Origin: Haloarcula amylovorans
Lineage (GTDB): Archaea; Halobacteriota; Halobacteria; Halobacteriales; Haloarculaceae
Assembly (NCBI RefSeq): GCF_004681185.1
Contig: NZ_SRIF01000013.1
Coordinates: 1-64,000, forward strand
Length of the DNA: 64,000 bases
Reading direction: 5' to 3'
Shown piece after piece: positions 24,676 to 33,392 of the stretch (its first letter is position 1; each line of letters starts with the position of its first letter). A model generated the notes under the pieces. It saw only the letters and a list, made by a program, of their open reading frames with translations, made no database searches and was not told the origin of the DNA. The translations under genes and the position numbers were made by a program.

Positions 24676-26175
24676 CTAGCAGTCGTAGAGGTCGTGATAC
24701 TTCTCGTCAGCGTAGTCCAGGAAGTAGTCGGCAGTGAAGGACTCGCCGGTGGCTTCCTTCACGAGGTCATCAGTTTCGTAGCGCGCGCCGTGGCGGTGGA
24801 CGTTCTCGGTCAGCCAGTCGTGGATGGGGTCGAAGTCACCCGCCCGAACGAGTGAGTCCACGTCGCCGACATCCTCGCGGAGGTGGTGGTCCAACTGCGC
24901 GGCCAGCACCGAGCCCAGCGAGTAGGTGGGGAAGTAGCCGATCGCGCCGTTGGTCCAGTGGATGTCCTGCAGACAGCCCTCGGCGTCGGTGTCGGGACGC
25001 ACACCGAGATACTCCTCCATCTTGTCGTTCCAGACCTGCGGGACCTCCGAGACCTCTAAGTCGCCCCGAATCAGGTCGCGCTCTATCTCGAAGCGGAGGA
25101 CGATGTGCATGTGGTAGGTGAGTTCGTCCGCTTCGACCCGAATCAGGTTGTCCTCGTACACTTCGTTGGCGGCCTCGTAGAACTCGCGGGGCGTGGCGTC
25201 AGTTCCCAGCTGCTCGTTGGCGGTGTCGGTAAAGAGGTCCCAGAAGGGGCGCGTGCGACCGACGTGGTTCTCCCAGAACCGAGATTGGGACTCGTGGACG
25301 GTCAGGTCGCGGTTGTCGCCCAGCGGCGTCCCGTAGTCCTCCCGCGGCAGGCCGAGCGTGTAGGTGGCATGACCGAACTCGTGGATGGTCGACCCGACGG
25401 CGTCCATCGGGTCGTCGGGCTTGAACCGGGTGGTGACGCGGGCATCGAACTGCGTCCCCGTCGAGAACGGGTGCGGGGCGGTGTCGAGGCGGCCGTGATC
25501 CCAGTCGTAGCCGAGCACGTCCAGCGCCTCCTCGACGAGTTCGTGCTGCACGTCGTCGTCGTAGGTGCCCGAGAAGGGGTCCGCGAGCGTCACGTCGCTG
25601 TCGTCGATGTCGTCGATCAACGGCACGAGTTCGTCGCGCAGTTGCGTCAATACCTCCTCGGCGGTGTCGATGCCGAGGTAGGGCTCGTACTCCTCGAAGA
25701 GGACTTCGTAGGGGTCGCGGTCAGGGTCGATGGCCTCGGCGTACTCCCGGCGGAGCTGTACCATCTCTTCGAGGGTGTCGGCGTAGTGGTCGAAGTCGTC
25801 CTCGGCTTTCGCCTGCTCCCAGACCGGCAGGGCGTTCGAGGAGGCCTCCGAGATGCGCTCGACGAGGTCCGAGGGGACCCGGACCGCTCGCTCGTGGTCG
25901 CGGCGGACTTCGCGGACGACGGCTTCCTGTTCGGGGTCTAGCTCCGCGCTTTCGAGGTCGTCCAGCCACTCGCTCAACTGGTCGTCGGTCAGCAGGTCGT
26001 GATGGAGCGTCGAGAGTGCGGAGGACTGCTTGGCGCGAGCGGGGGTCCCGCCCTCGGGCATCATCACTTGCTGGTCCCACTGGAGGACGCCCCCCGCGTC
26101 GCCGACGTAGTGGAGGCGCTTGACGTGGTCGAGGAACTGTTCGTAGGTGGAATCTATCTCGCTAGTCGTTGCCAT
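24676..26175 (-). CDS. Metallocarboxypeptidase, family M32
   Basis: The 499-residue zinc carboxypeptidase carries the HExxH motif as STIHEFGHATYTLG near residue 265, with the third ligand Glu in LTVHESQSRFWENHVGR and the family's TNGAIGYFPTYSLGSVLAAQ block near residue 425. Length equals the family norm. It is cytoplasmic and trims C-terminal residues from peptides. The start MATTSEIDSTYEQF is preceded by sequence with no family similarity. It is divergent from a short membrane protein gene and stands alone. Confidence 0.93.
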   Translation of the reverse strand: MATTSEIDSTYEQFLDHVKRLHYVGDAGGVLQWDQQVMMPEGGTPARAKQSSALSTLHHDLLTDDQLSEWLDDLESAELDPEQEAVVREVRRDHERAVRVPSDLVERISEASSNALPVWEQAKAEDDFDHYADTLEEMVQLRREYAEAIDPDRDPYEVLFEEYEPYLGIDTAEEVLTQLRDELVPLIDDIDDSDVTLADPFSGTYDDDVQHELVEEALDVLGYDWDHGRLDTAPHPFSTGTQFDARVTTRFKPDDPMDAVGSTIHEFGHATYTLGLPREDYGTPLGDNRDLTVHESQSRFWENHVGRTRPFWDLFTDTANEQLGTDATPREFYEAANEVYEDNLIRVEADELTYHMHIVLRFEIERDLIRGDLEVSEVPQVWNDKMEEYLGVRPDTDAEGCLQDIHWTNGAIGYFPTYSLGSVLAAQLDHHLREDVGDVDSLVRAGDFDPIHDWLTENVHRHGARYETDDLVKEATGESFTADYFLDYADEKYHDLYDC

Positions 26176-26334
26176 GGCATGCCGTTGGGTCGGGTGTCCT
26201 AAATGTGCAATGTCGGCGGTAAGGCGTGCACGGCAGCCCCGCAACCTCTCGGGCGAGGCGATAAATCCGCCAAGAGACACCTCCGAAGATGGCCCAAAAG
26301 ACCGATACGGGGGAGTATCGAACAGCGTGCTATC

Positions 26335-26640
26335 GTGACTCCGAACGTCACCGGTATCGGCCCGGTCGTGGTGTACCTCGCCATCCTCGGCTTCGTCGGT
26401 ATCCAGTACCATCGCGACAAAGTGACGACCCGTCGGTTGCCGCTACTGGTCGGAATGTGCCTCATCTGGCTCGCGTCCGGGCTGTTCCAACTCGCCACGA
26501 ACGGGACGACGCTGGGCTACGCGTTCGACGGTCTCTCGGTCCTCACGCTGGTCGGGGGACTGTACGGTCTCTACTGGTGGTGGCGACACCGGGACACCGA
26601 GACGCCCGGCCCGAACCACGACGACCGAGAGTCTCTCTGA
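26335..26640 (+). CDS. Small membrane protein, two to three helices
   Basis: Starting at GTG (MTPNVTGIGPVVVYL) the protein has 101 residues with hydrophobic segments VVVYLAILGFVGIQY, LPLLVGMCLIWLASGLFQL and LSVLTLVGGLYGLYWWW, then an acidic tail. I do not recognise a family. In-frame sequence upstream of the GTG is basic and not protein-like, so the short start is preferred. An AT-rich GCGATAAATC lies about 75 nt upstream. Function unknown. Confidence 0.55.
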   Translation: MTPNVTGIGPVVVYLAILGFVGIQYHRDKVTTRRLPLLVGMCLIWLASGLFQLATNGTTLGYAFDGLSVLTLVGGLYGLYWWWRHRDTETPGPNHDDRESL

Positions 26641-26677
26641 GATTCCGGCGGTCGAGCGGTCCCGCCGGCTCGAAACG

Positions 26678-27832
26678 TCATCCGAGCCACGACGTGGCGA
26701 CAGTCTCGTAGATGTCCCGACACCGTTCGAGTACCTCGATAGCGACGCTCTCGTCGGCAGTGTGGGCCTCGCCGGGTTCGGCCGCGCCGACGACGACGCA
26801 GTCAGTGCCCGCCGCCGCGAGCCAGCCCGCGTCGGTGGCGTGTGGCTTGACGACGTGTTCGGGGCTGGCGTCCTGTGCGGCGGTCGCCGCGTCGAGAACC
26901 CTGTCGGCGAACGCGCGGTCCCCGCAGGCCATCGGCGGCAAGTCTTGGTCGACCCGCACCGAGACGCCGTCGATAGATTCGACGCGGTCGAGCGGCGCGC
27001 GTTCGTCGGGGACCGTGCGCTCGTCGACAGTCAGTTCGCACTCCTCGGGAATCACGTTCCACGCCGACCCGCCCGCTATTTCCGTGACGGCGACGCTCCC
27101 TCGCAGTTCGTGACCCAGCACCTCTGTCGTCGGGAAGTCGAGGTCGCGGACGATATCGACGGCATCCGTGGCGCGGTAGATGGCGTTCTCGCCGGCCTCG
27201 GGTTCGCTCGCGTGAGCGGCCGCACCCTCGGCGACGATGGTCGACCCGCGCCGGCCCTTGTGAGCGACGGCGACGTCCGTGACCCCCGCCGCGGAGTAGC
27301 CCGTCGAACCTTCACCGACGACGGCGTAGTCCGGTGCGAACCCACCGGCAGAGCGGTTCCCGCTCTCCCGAGCCTCCGAGTCGGCCGACTCGGAGACCCC
27401 TTCGATGGCGGCTCGGCAGCCGACGCCGCCCCGTTCCTCCCCGGCGAACGAGGCGAAGACGAGTTCGCCGTCGCTCGGCGTGCCCGCGTCTCGGAAGGCC
27501 AGCATCGCCGCCGCGAGACTCCCTTTCATGTCGGCCGTCCCTCGACCGTAGAGGCGGCCATCGCGCGCTTCGAGGACGTACGCGCCGTCGGTTTCGATCT
27601 GCGAGTCGTCCGGCGGGACGACATCGTGATGACCGACCAGCGCGAGCGACTCGTCGCCTTCGCCGCCTCCCTTTCGCGCGAAAACGTTACCGTGGTCGTC
27701 GTACTCGACGGCCGCGTCGGTGTGTTCGCGGAGCCACGCGGCGACGTACTCGCCGGCGGCGGACTCGTCGCAGTCCGGCCCGTCGTGGCTCGGAATCGAG
27801 ACCAGCTCCCGAGTGAGGGCAGCAACGTCCAT
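26678..27832 (-). CDS. M20-family metallopeptidase (ArgE/DapE/acetylornithine deacetylase class)
   Basis: The 384-residue hydrolase has the first metal motif LALVGHHDVVPPDD near residue 70, LYGRGTADMKGSLAA near residue 98 (second Asp ligand), catalytic Glu in ASFAGEERGGVGC near residue 130 and a later His in VKPHATDAGWLA. It would cleave an amide in a cytoplasmic N-acyl amino acid or dipeptide. The start MDVAALTRELVSIPSHDG is typical. Near residues 146-162 there is a linker (SESADSEARESGNRSAGG) encoded around a perfect 22-bp DNA palindrome, probably an insertion. It ends convergent with the small membrane protein gene. Confidence 0.88.
   Translation of the reverse strand: MDVAALTRELVSIPSHDGPDCDESAAGEYVAAWLREHTDAAVEYDDHGNVFARKGGGEGDESLALVGHHDVVPPDDSQIETDGAYVLEARDGRLYGRGTADMKGSLAAAMLAFRDAGTPSDGELVFASFAGEERGGVGCRAAIEGVSESADSEARESGNRSAGGFAPDYAVVGEGSTGYSAAGVTDVAVAHKGRRGSTIVAEGAAAHASEPEAGENAIYRATDAVDIVRDLDFPTTEVLGHELRGSVAVTEIAGGSAWNVIPEECELTVDERTVPDERAPLDRVESIDGVSVRVDQDLPPMACGDRAFADRVLDAATAAQDASPEHVVKPHATDAGWLAAAGTDCVVVGAAEPGEAHTADESVAIEVLERCRDIYETVATSWLG
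27374..27395. repeat. Perfect 22-bp palindrome inside the M20 peptidase gene
   Basis: CTCCGAGTCGG (27374-27384) is followed directly by its reverse complement CCGACTCGGAG (27385-27395) with no spacer. It encodes part of a Ser/Glu/Ala linker absent from the conserved core. Its composition resembles the hairpin in ureB, which encodes a similar DSEAR-type segment. Confidence 0.85.
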
Positions 27833-27876
27833 ACCTCGACGATGTGGTCCGAACGGTTTGGTTCTTGCCGGAAACG

Positions 27877-28338
27877 TCAGCGGAGCGCCGCGTACGTGAC
27901 GCCTAGCACGCCACCGTAGACGACATGCCAGAGCAGGCTCGGGACGGCGAAGTTCGGGAACGGCGGGGCCTGCGGGAAACCGACCACGCCGAGCCACAGC
28001 GGCATCACGAGCGCCGCGAGCACCAGCCACGTCAAGACGCCCCAGACGACGCCGAGACCGAGCGTCGTGCCGATAGAGCGGTCGGCGGGCAAACCGCGCT
28101 CGGCGATGGCAGCGAAGGCGACGCCGAGAACCGCCCCGTGCGAGAGGTGGACGACCCACCCCGCGACGCCGCCCGAGAGCCCGTAGAGGCCGGGAATCGC
28201 ACCCTGTAGTACGGGCGGATTCATCAGCGAGATGAGGACGGCCATCACGGCCGCACCGAGGATACCGCCGAGCACACCGGCTTGCCAGTCGGCGAGCGTT
28301 ACGTCCGTCTCTGCCGCAGTCGTGGATTCGGTCGCCAT
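27877..28338 (-). CDS. Conserved four-helix membrane protein
   Basis: The 153-residue protein has four clear hydrophobic segments: WQAGVLGGILGAAVMAVLIS, VHLSHGAVLGVAFAAIAERG, GLGVVWGVLTWLVLAALVMP and PSLLWHVVYGGVLGVTYAAL, with conserved-looking His residues (VHLSHG, LLWHVVYG). It resembles uncharacterised haloarchaeal membrane proteins sometimes labelled histidine kinase, but there is no kinase domain. I start at MATESTTAAETD; the upstream in-frame ATG overlaps a promoter-like region. It lies between the M20 peptidase and ureF on the same strand. Confidence 0.7.
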   Translation of the reverse strand: MATESTTAAETDVTLADWQAGVLGGILGAAVMAVLISLMNPPVLQGAIPGLYGLSGGVAGWVVHLSHGAVLGVAFAAIAERGLPADRSIGTTLGLGVVWGVLTWLVLAALVMPLWLGVVGFPQAPPFPNFAVPSLLWHVVYGGVLGVTYAALR

Positions 28339-28444
28339 TGCGTCTGTCGATGGTCGCGGTGCTGTCAAATAGGCAACTTGTTCGAGCGGCGGGCGCACAC
28401 GACCACGGTAGCTTAAAGTGGTAGCATCTACCAACCGAGACGGC

Positions 28445-29224
28445 TCAGCTCACGAACAGGCGGCGCTGCGCCCGTTCGTGGTCGGCCGCGAGTACGTCCA
28501 CCAGCGGTGCGAACGGTGTCATGTCGTCCAGCGTGCGGTCGGCACTGTCCTCGATGACGTCGATCATCACCGGCCGCAGGTCGTCGAGAATCCGCTGGGC
28601 GTCGGTGTGACCCAGCGAGAGGAGGCGCTGAGCGGCCCCCAACAGGCCGGTTACGAACCCGTGACAGCACAGCAGACACGCCGCTCGCGCGTCGATTCCG
28701 GCGAGCGCCGTCGCCGCGCCGAGGACGACGGCGTAGTTACCCGGCGCATCGTCTCCGGCGGTTCCACCGCCGCTGTTCGAGGCGCTACGTTCCTCGCCCC
28801 CTCCAGCGGTTCCACCGCCTCCGTTCGAGATGCTTCGCACCTCGCCATCGACGCGTTCTGCGTACCGCTCGAAGATGTCAGACTCGCGCAGGTCACGCTG
28901 GAGCGAGAGCAGTCGAGCGCCGGAGTGCTGCGCGCTCTCGCGGAACTCTGCTGCCAGCGTCGCCGCCGCGAGTCGGCGGTCGGCAGCACAGATTCCGTCT
29001 ACCTCGCTCTCGCGCGCGGCGGCGTGAGCCGCCCGCAGCGCCACCAGTTCGGCGGGACCGACCTGCCGTCTGAGGTACGTCTCTAAGAGCGCGCGCAGGT
29101 CGTCGGCATCGGTCACCCGGTCGTCGGCGACGAACTGTTCGAGACCGTAGGAGACGGTGTAGGTGCCGACCGGGAGAAACGAGTCGGCCAGCCGGAACGC
29201 TTCGAGGGTCGCCTCGTCGTTCAT
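28445..29224 (-). CDS. ureF: Urease accessory protein UreF with a duplicated Gly-rich insertion
   Basis: The 259-residue protein matches UreF: AFRLADSFLPVGTYTVSYGL, LLETYLRRQVGPAELVALRA, and C-terminal CHGFVTGLLGAAQRLLSLGH. UreF gates the GTPase activity of UreG during nickel insertion. Between about residues 127 and 160 there is a non-conserved segment with two related 16-residue units (RSISNGGGGTAGGGEE and RSASNSGGGTAGDD), encoded by a 48-bp imperfect tandem repeat with hairpins. This is the last gene of the ureBCAGDEF operon and overlaps ureE by 4 nt. Confidence 0.93.
   Translation of the reverse strand: MNDEATLEAFRLADSFLPVGTYTVSYGLEQFVADDRVTDADDLRALLETYLRRQVGPAELVALRAAHAAARESEVDGICAADRRLAAATLAAEFRESAQHSGARLLSLQRDLRESDIFERYAERVDGEVRSISNGGGGTAGGGEERSASNSGGGTAGDDAPGNYAVVLGAATALAGIDARAACLLCCHGFVTGLLGAAQRLLSLGHTDAQRILDDLRPVMIDVIEDSADRTLDDMTPFAPLVDVLAADHERAQRRLFVS
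28757..28818. repeat. 48-bp imperfect tandem repeat with hairpins inside ureF
   Basis: GGCGGTTCCACCGCC (28757-28771) and GCGGTTCCACCGC (28806-28818) are two palindromic cores exactly 48 bp apart, each followed by a similar CGTTCGAG-type flank. The repeat keeps the reading frame and encodes the two Gly/Ser/Thr-rich units in UreF. Confidence 0.8.
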
Positions 29225-29778
29225 TCGCCCGCTCCGTCGATGGTTCGGACGCCGTGCGTGTGGTCGTGGTTGTGCCCGTGGTCGGTGCCATCGTGAGCGT
29301 GGCTGTGGTCGCCTCCGTCGTCGAACGTCGTCGGTGGAACCCGCTCGTAGCGGGTCGTGACGCCCTCGGGAAGCAGGTCTGCGACGGCGGTATCCATCCG
29401 CTCGCGAGTGTCGGGCACCGGAAACAGCGCCTCCTCATCCCGAATCGAGAGGTCCCAGTGTCGGTTGCCGAGCGCGTGGCCCAGTTCCAGCGCGACGACG
29501 GCGGACACGTCGGCGTCGGCGAAGTCGAGGACCAACGCGTCCACCGCGGCGAGCTCGACCACGACCAGCGTCCCGTCGTCGGTTTCGAGCACGTCGCCGT
29601 CCGCGAGGTCCCGAGCCACGACGATGCCGAGATCTTCGCCGTCGGTCGTCTCCGTACGCAGGCGCGAGCGCCGCCGGTCGGTGTCCGAGAGGACGACCCG
29701 AAGCGGGTCGGCGTCAGCCAGTCGGTCGGCAATCGCGGGGTCGTCGCTGTGGCCGAGATAGCTGTCGGCGACGCGCAT
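29221..29778 (-). CDS. ureE: Urease accessory protein UreE with His-rich tail
   Basis: The 185-residue nickel metallochaperone has an N-terminal UreE domain (MRVADSYLGHSDDPA, SDTDRRRSRLRTETTDGEDL) and a central metal-binding region (LELGHALGNRHWDLSIRDEE, where the GNRHW His binds nickel). The C-terminal tail has many His/Asp residues (HSHAHDGTDHGHNHDHTHG) able to store several nickel ions. The start at MRVADSYL overlaps the ureD stop by one base (29778); an upstream ATG inside ureD is unlikely. Part of the seven-gene urease operon. Confidence 0.93.
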   Translation of the reverse strand: MRVADSYLGHSDDPAIADRLADADPLRVVLSDTDRRRSRLRTETTDGEDLGIVVARDLADGDVLETDDGTLVVVELAAVDALVLDFADADVSAVVALELGHALGNRHWDLSIRDEEALFPVPDTRERMDTAVADLLPEGVTTRYERVPPTTFDDGGDHSHAHDGTDHGHNHDHTHGVRTIDGAGE

Positions 29779-30704
29779 CAGAACTTCCTCCCGGACGGTG
29801 CGGGTGCGTCGATGAGAGTCCGGCGGGCACGGTCCCACGCGGCGTGCAGCGCACTCTGGACCGTCTCCGCGCGGTCGCCCAGCGCGCGGACGACGACGCC
29901 CGCGTCGTTGGGGAGGGTCGTCGCGCCCGCGCGGGCCTCGCAGTCGGCGACGGCCTCGTGGAGCTTGTCGCTCATATCGGCGGTGTCGGTCCCGGGCGCA
30001 ACGACGAACAGCGTCCCATAGACCGTGAACTCGCCGAAGATGCCCGGCTCAGTGGGGTCGCTCTCGCCGGGCGCGAGGTGGGTCGCGTCCTCGAACAGCA
30101 GGCCGTTCGGTCCCTCGGCGCGAACCCGCGAGAGGTACCGCTCGAACTCGAAGCGCTCGCCGCGCGCGAGGCGACCGGGAACGACGATATCGCCGAGGAC
30201 CGCCGTCGAACCCGTATCGAGCGAGAGCGTCAGGTCCTGTGAGTAGCGCGCATCGGCGTGGAGAATGGTCGGTTCCGGAACGTAGTCGAGATGCCCACCC
30301 GCGCCGACGGAGAGAGATGCGTCGGCGGCCGCGTAGTTGTGGGTCATCGACTGCACCTTCGTCGAACTCTGCGTCGAGACGTGTGCGACCGAGTTTCCCT
30401 CGACGGAGATAGCGATTTCGTGGCGGTCGCCCTGCGCGACGCCACCTGTCGGCGACTGGACGAACACCGTCGCCGCGTCGGGATGGGGGTCGTGGGCGAG
30501 CGTCCCCGAGACGTGGAACGGCACCGTCGCGTAGTCGTGGACGAGCGTCGTCCTGTCACTCGTCGGCGCGAACGTGAGTTCCAGCACGCCGTCCTTGCCG
30601 GGCATGCCGACAGCAGCCTGTGGCGGCGATTCGGCTGCGTACCCCTCGAAAGACGGGTGCGGGGCGTCGGCAACGTCTGCGGAGTCCGTCGCCTCCCTGG
30701 CCAT
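29778..30704 (-). CDS. ureD: Urease accessory protein UreD
   Basis: The 308-residue protein matches UreD/UreH: LELTFAPTSDRTTLVHDYAT, PHPDAATVFVQSPTGGVAQG, ISVEGNSVAHVSTQSSTKVQ, HLDYVPEPTILHADARYSQ. UreD is the scaffold that docks UreF and UreG on the urease apoenzyme and passes nickel to the active site. The N-terminal 30 residues are acidic and poorly conserved, a halophilic addition. The start ATG shares one base with the ureG stop, so translation is coupled. Confidence 0.93.
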   Translation of the reverse strand: MAREATDSADVADAPHPSFEGYAAESPPQAAVGMPGKDGVLELTFAPTSDRTTLVHDYATVPFHVSGTLAHDPHPDAATVFVQSPTGGVAQGDRHEIAISVEGNSVAHVSTQSSTKVQSMTHNYAAADASLSVGAGGHLDYVPEPTILHADARYSQDLTLSLDTGSTAVLGDIVVPGRLARGERFEFERYLSRVRAEGPNGLLFEDATHLAPGESDPTEPGIFGEFTVYGTLFVVAPGTDTADMSDKLHEAVADCEARAGATTLPNDAGVVVRALGDRAETVQSALHAAWDRARRTLIDAPAPSGRKF

Positions 30705-31327
30705 CAGACGAACAACACCCCTTCGTGGAGGTGCCGAAGGACCTCGTCGATTCCCTCTTTCGCCTTGCAGTCGGTGAGAACGAACGGGCCGTCACGAACC
30801 TCGCGGGCGTCGCGTTCCATCACGTCGATGTCAGCGCCGACGTGCGGGGCGAGGTCCGTCTTGTTCATCACCAGCAAGTCGCAGTCGACCACGCCGGGAC
30901 CGCGCTTTCTCGGGATGTCGTCGCCTTCTGCGACCGAGATGACGTACAGCGAGTAGTCGGCGAGTTCGGGGTTGAACGTTGCCGCGAGGTTGTCGCCGCC
31001 GCTCTCTATCAGCACGAGATCGAGTTCCGGGTGAGAAGCGAGGAAGGTGTTTATCTGTTGGAGGTTCATCGAGGGGTCCTCACGGATACCGGTGTGTGGA
31101 CACGCGCCCGTCTCGACGCCCGCAACGAGGTCTTCGGGGACGACGCCTGCGAACCGCTCGCGCAGTCGCTCGGCGTCCTCCTGCGTGAGGATGTCGTTGG
31201 CGATGACGCCCACGTCGAGCCCGTCCTCGCGGAGTTGCGGGACGATTTCCGTCAGCAGCGAGGTCTTACCCGACCCGACCGGGCCGCCGACGCCGACCGT
31301 CGCCACGTCGCGGTGCGTCAGGCTCAC
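30704..31327 (-). CDS. ureG: Urease accessory GTPase UreG
   Basis: The 207-residue SIMIBI GTPase has a P-loop GGPVGSGKTSLLTE at residues 14-27, the metal motif ETGACPHTGIREDPSMNL (invariant Cys-Pro-His for nickel) near residue 72, LIESGGDNLAATFNPELADY, and the guanine specificity motif VMNKTDLAPHVG. GTP hydrolysis drives nickel delivery to urease with UreD, UreE and UreF. The gene overlaps ureA by 4 nt. All expected motifs are intact. Confidence 0.96.
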   Translation of the reverse strand: MSLTHRDVATVGVGGPVGSGKTSLLTEIVPQLREDGLDVGVIANDILTQEDAERLRERFAGVVPEDLVAGVETGACPHTGIREDPSMNLQQINTFLASHPELDLVLIESGGDNLAATFNPELADYSLYVISVAEGDDIPRKRGPGVVDCDLLVMNKTDLAPHVGADIDVMERDAREVRDGPFVLTDCKAKEGIDEVLRHLHEGVLFV

Positions 31328-31689
31328 GATTCAGTCACCTCGCTCCCGTCCGCCTCGCTGTCCCCGTCCAGTCCGCCGACGCTGTCGGAGCGAATCGGGT
31401 CGTGGACGGTGACGAGTTTCGTCCCGTCGGGGAAGACCGGTTCGACCTGAATCATGCCGATCATCTCGGGGACCCCTTCCATGACATCTTCGCGGCCCAG
31501 CAATTGAGACGCGCCGGCGCGAATTTCTGCGACGCTTTCGCCGTCGCGGCCGCGCTCGATGCACCAGTCGCTGATGTACGCGACGGCTTCGGGGTGGTTC
31601 AGCGGGACGCCGCGGTCCTTGCGGCGTCGCGCGACCGCTGCAGCGGTGAAGACGGTGAGCCGTTCTTGCTCTTTGGCTGTGAGTTTCAT
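31324..31689 (-). CDS. ureA: Urease gamma subunit
   Basis: The 121-residue subunit starts MKLTAKEQERLTVFTAAAVA and contains the family blocks RKDRGVPLNHPEAVAYISDW and MIQVEPVFPDGTKLVTVHDP. The last 25 residues are an acidic tail beyond the usual gamma subunit. It is a structural part of the urease trimer. In this operon the gamma gene follows ureC rather than preceding ureB, the arrangement typical of haloarchaea. It overlaps ureC by 4 nt. Confidence 0.95.
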   Translation of the reverse strand: MKLTAKEQERLTVFTAAAVARRRKDRGVPLNHPEAVAYISDWCIERGRDGESVAEIRAGASQLLGREDVMEGVPEMIGMIQVEPVFPDGTKLVTVHDPIRSDSVGGLDGDSEADGSEVTES

Positions 31690-33392
31690 AACATGTACCG
31701 CTGTGCGAGTGGCAGTTCCGAAGACGGTTCGCAGGTAACGTGTTCGCCGTCGACCCGGACCTCGAACGTCTCGGGGTCGACCTCGATGTCGTCGGGACAG
31801 TAGTCGTTGTAGACCATGTCGTCCTTGCCGGGCGTGCGCGTGCCCTCGACGGGGACGAGGGGTGTGTCGAGGCCGTACGCCTCGCCGACGTCGGCTTCGG
31901 CGGCCGCGGGCGAGACGAACGAGAGCGAGAGGCCGTGTTTAGCCTTACCGACGGCCCCCGCGCGTTCGCGCTGGAGGATGGGTTCGCAGGTCATCAGCGA
32001 CCCGTTGGCCTCGCCCATCTCCGAGTGGACCGGGAAGCCGCCCTTGAACGTCATCGCGGGTTTGACGCCGAAGAACGCGGGGTCCCACAGCACCACGTCG
32101 GCGAGTTTGCCGGGTTCGAGCGTCCCGACGTAGCGTTCGATGCCCGCCGAGATGGCGGGGTTGACCGTGTACTTCGAGACGTAACGCTTGATGCGATGGT
32201 TGTCCGCGTCGGTGCCTTCGTCCTCGGGCAGGGGCCCCCGCTGGGACTTCATCTTCGAGGCCGTCTGCCAGGTACGAGAGACGAGTTCGCCCATCCGCCC
32301 CATCGCCTGAGAGTCCGTCGTCATCATCGAGATTGCGCCCATGTCGTGGAGCACGTCCTCGGCGGCGATGGTCTCCGCACGAACCCGGGACTCCGCGAAG
32401 GCCACGTCCTCGGGTACGTCGGGATTCAGGTGATGGCAGACCATCACCATGTCCAGGTGCTCGTCGAACGTGTTGTCGGTGTAGGGCATCGAGGGGTTCG
32501 TCGAGGAGGGGAGCATATTCGGCTCGCCGACCATCTCCATGATGTCCGGCGCGTGGCCCCCGCCGGCCCCTTCGATGTGGAACAGATGCATCGTCCGGCC
32601 ATCGACGGCGGCGAACGTGTTCTCGACGAACCCGGCCTCGTTGAGCGTGTCCGTGTGCATACAGACCTGTACGTCCTCGTCTTCGGCCACGTCGAGGCAG
32701 GTGTCGATGGCGTCGGGCATCGACCCCCAGTCCTCGTGGAGCTTCAGCGCACAGGCACCCGCCTCGACCTGTTCGCGCAGCGGTGCCGGGTCGGAGGCGT
32801 TACCTTTGCCGTAGAAGCCGACGTTGACCGGCCACGCTTCGGCAGCCTGCAAGAACCGCTTGATGTTCTCGGGACCGGTCGTACACGTCGTCGCGCCGCC
32901 GCCGTAGCCGCCGCCGAGCATCGTCGTCACGCCCGTCGAGAGCGCGTGTTCGTGCAGTTGTGCGGAGTTCCAGTGGACGTGGATGTCCAGCGCTCCGGCA
33001 GTGGCAATCTTCCCCTCGCAGGGGTAGACATCCGTCGCCGGGCCGACGACCATGTCGACGCCGTCCATCGTCTCGAGATTCCCCGCTTTCCCGATACCCG
33101 CAATTTCGCCGTTCCGGATGCCGATGTCGGCCGAGACGATGCCGAGGATGGGGTCGATTATCGTCGCGTTCGTCAGCACCCAATCCAGCGCGCCTTCCTC
33201 CTGTGTAACGCCGGAAGCCATCCCGAGGCCGTCCCGCAGCGTCTTCCCGCCGCCGAAGACCGCCTCGTCGCCCTGGGTCCGCAGGTCTGCCTCGACTTTT
33301 GCGAATAGTTGGGTGTCGCCGAGCCGCACCTTGTCGCCCTCTGTAGGCCCGTAGAGTTCCGCGTAGGCGTCGCGGTCGATGTCGCGTGTCAT
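31686..33392 (-). CDS. ureC: Urease alpha (catalytic) subunit
   Basis: The 568-residue amidohydrolase has all active-site features. First nickel His pair is in DIHVHWNSAQ (138 and 140). The bridging carbamylated Lys is Lys217 in ACALKLHEDWGS. Further nickel His residues lie in CMHTDTLNE and FHIEGAGGGHAPD. The flap with catalytic His is MVMVCHHLNPDVPEDVAFAE near residue 325, and the last Asp ligand is in MMTTDSQAMGRMGE. The two nickel ions hydrolyse urea to ammonia and carbamate. The gene overlaps ureB and ureA by 4 nt each. Length is normal for the family. Confidence 0.98.
   Translation of the reverse strand: MTRDIDRDAYAELYGPTEGDKVRLGDTQLFAKVEADLRTQGDEAVFGGGKTLRDGLGMASGVTQEEGALDWVLTNATIIDPILGIVSADIGIRNGEIAGIGKAGNLETMDGVDMVVGPATDVYPCEGKIATAGALDIHVHWNSAQLHEHALSTGVTTMLGGGYGGGATTCTTGPENIKRFLQAAEAWPVNVGFYGKGNASDPAPLREQVEAGACALKLHEDWGSMPDAIDTCLDVAEDEDVQVCMHTDTLNEAGFVENTFAAVDGRTMHLFHIEGAGGGHAPDIMEMVGEPNMLPSSTNPSMPYTDNTFDEHLDMVMVCHHLNPDVPEDVAFAESRVRAETIAAEDVLHDMGAISMMTTDSQAMGRMGELVSRTWQTASKMKSQRGPLPEDEGTDADNHRIKRYVSKYTVNPAISAGIERYVGTLEPGKLADVVLWDPAFFGVKPAMTFKGGFPVHSEMGEANGSLMTCEPILQRERAGAVGKAKHGLSLSFVSPAAAEADVGEAYGLDTPLVPVEGTRTPGKDDMVYNDYCPDDIEVDPETFEVRVDGEHVTCEPSSELPLAQRYML

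Noticed and set aside
28741..28840. Hairpins and repeats in ureF considered as a CRISPR-like array or REP cluster
   Set aside because: Only two imperfect units 48 bp apart, in frame in a coding region, with no spacers of CRISPR type.
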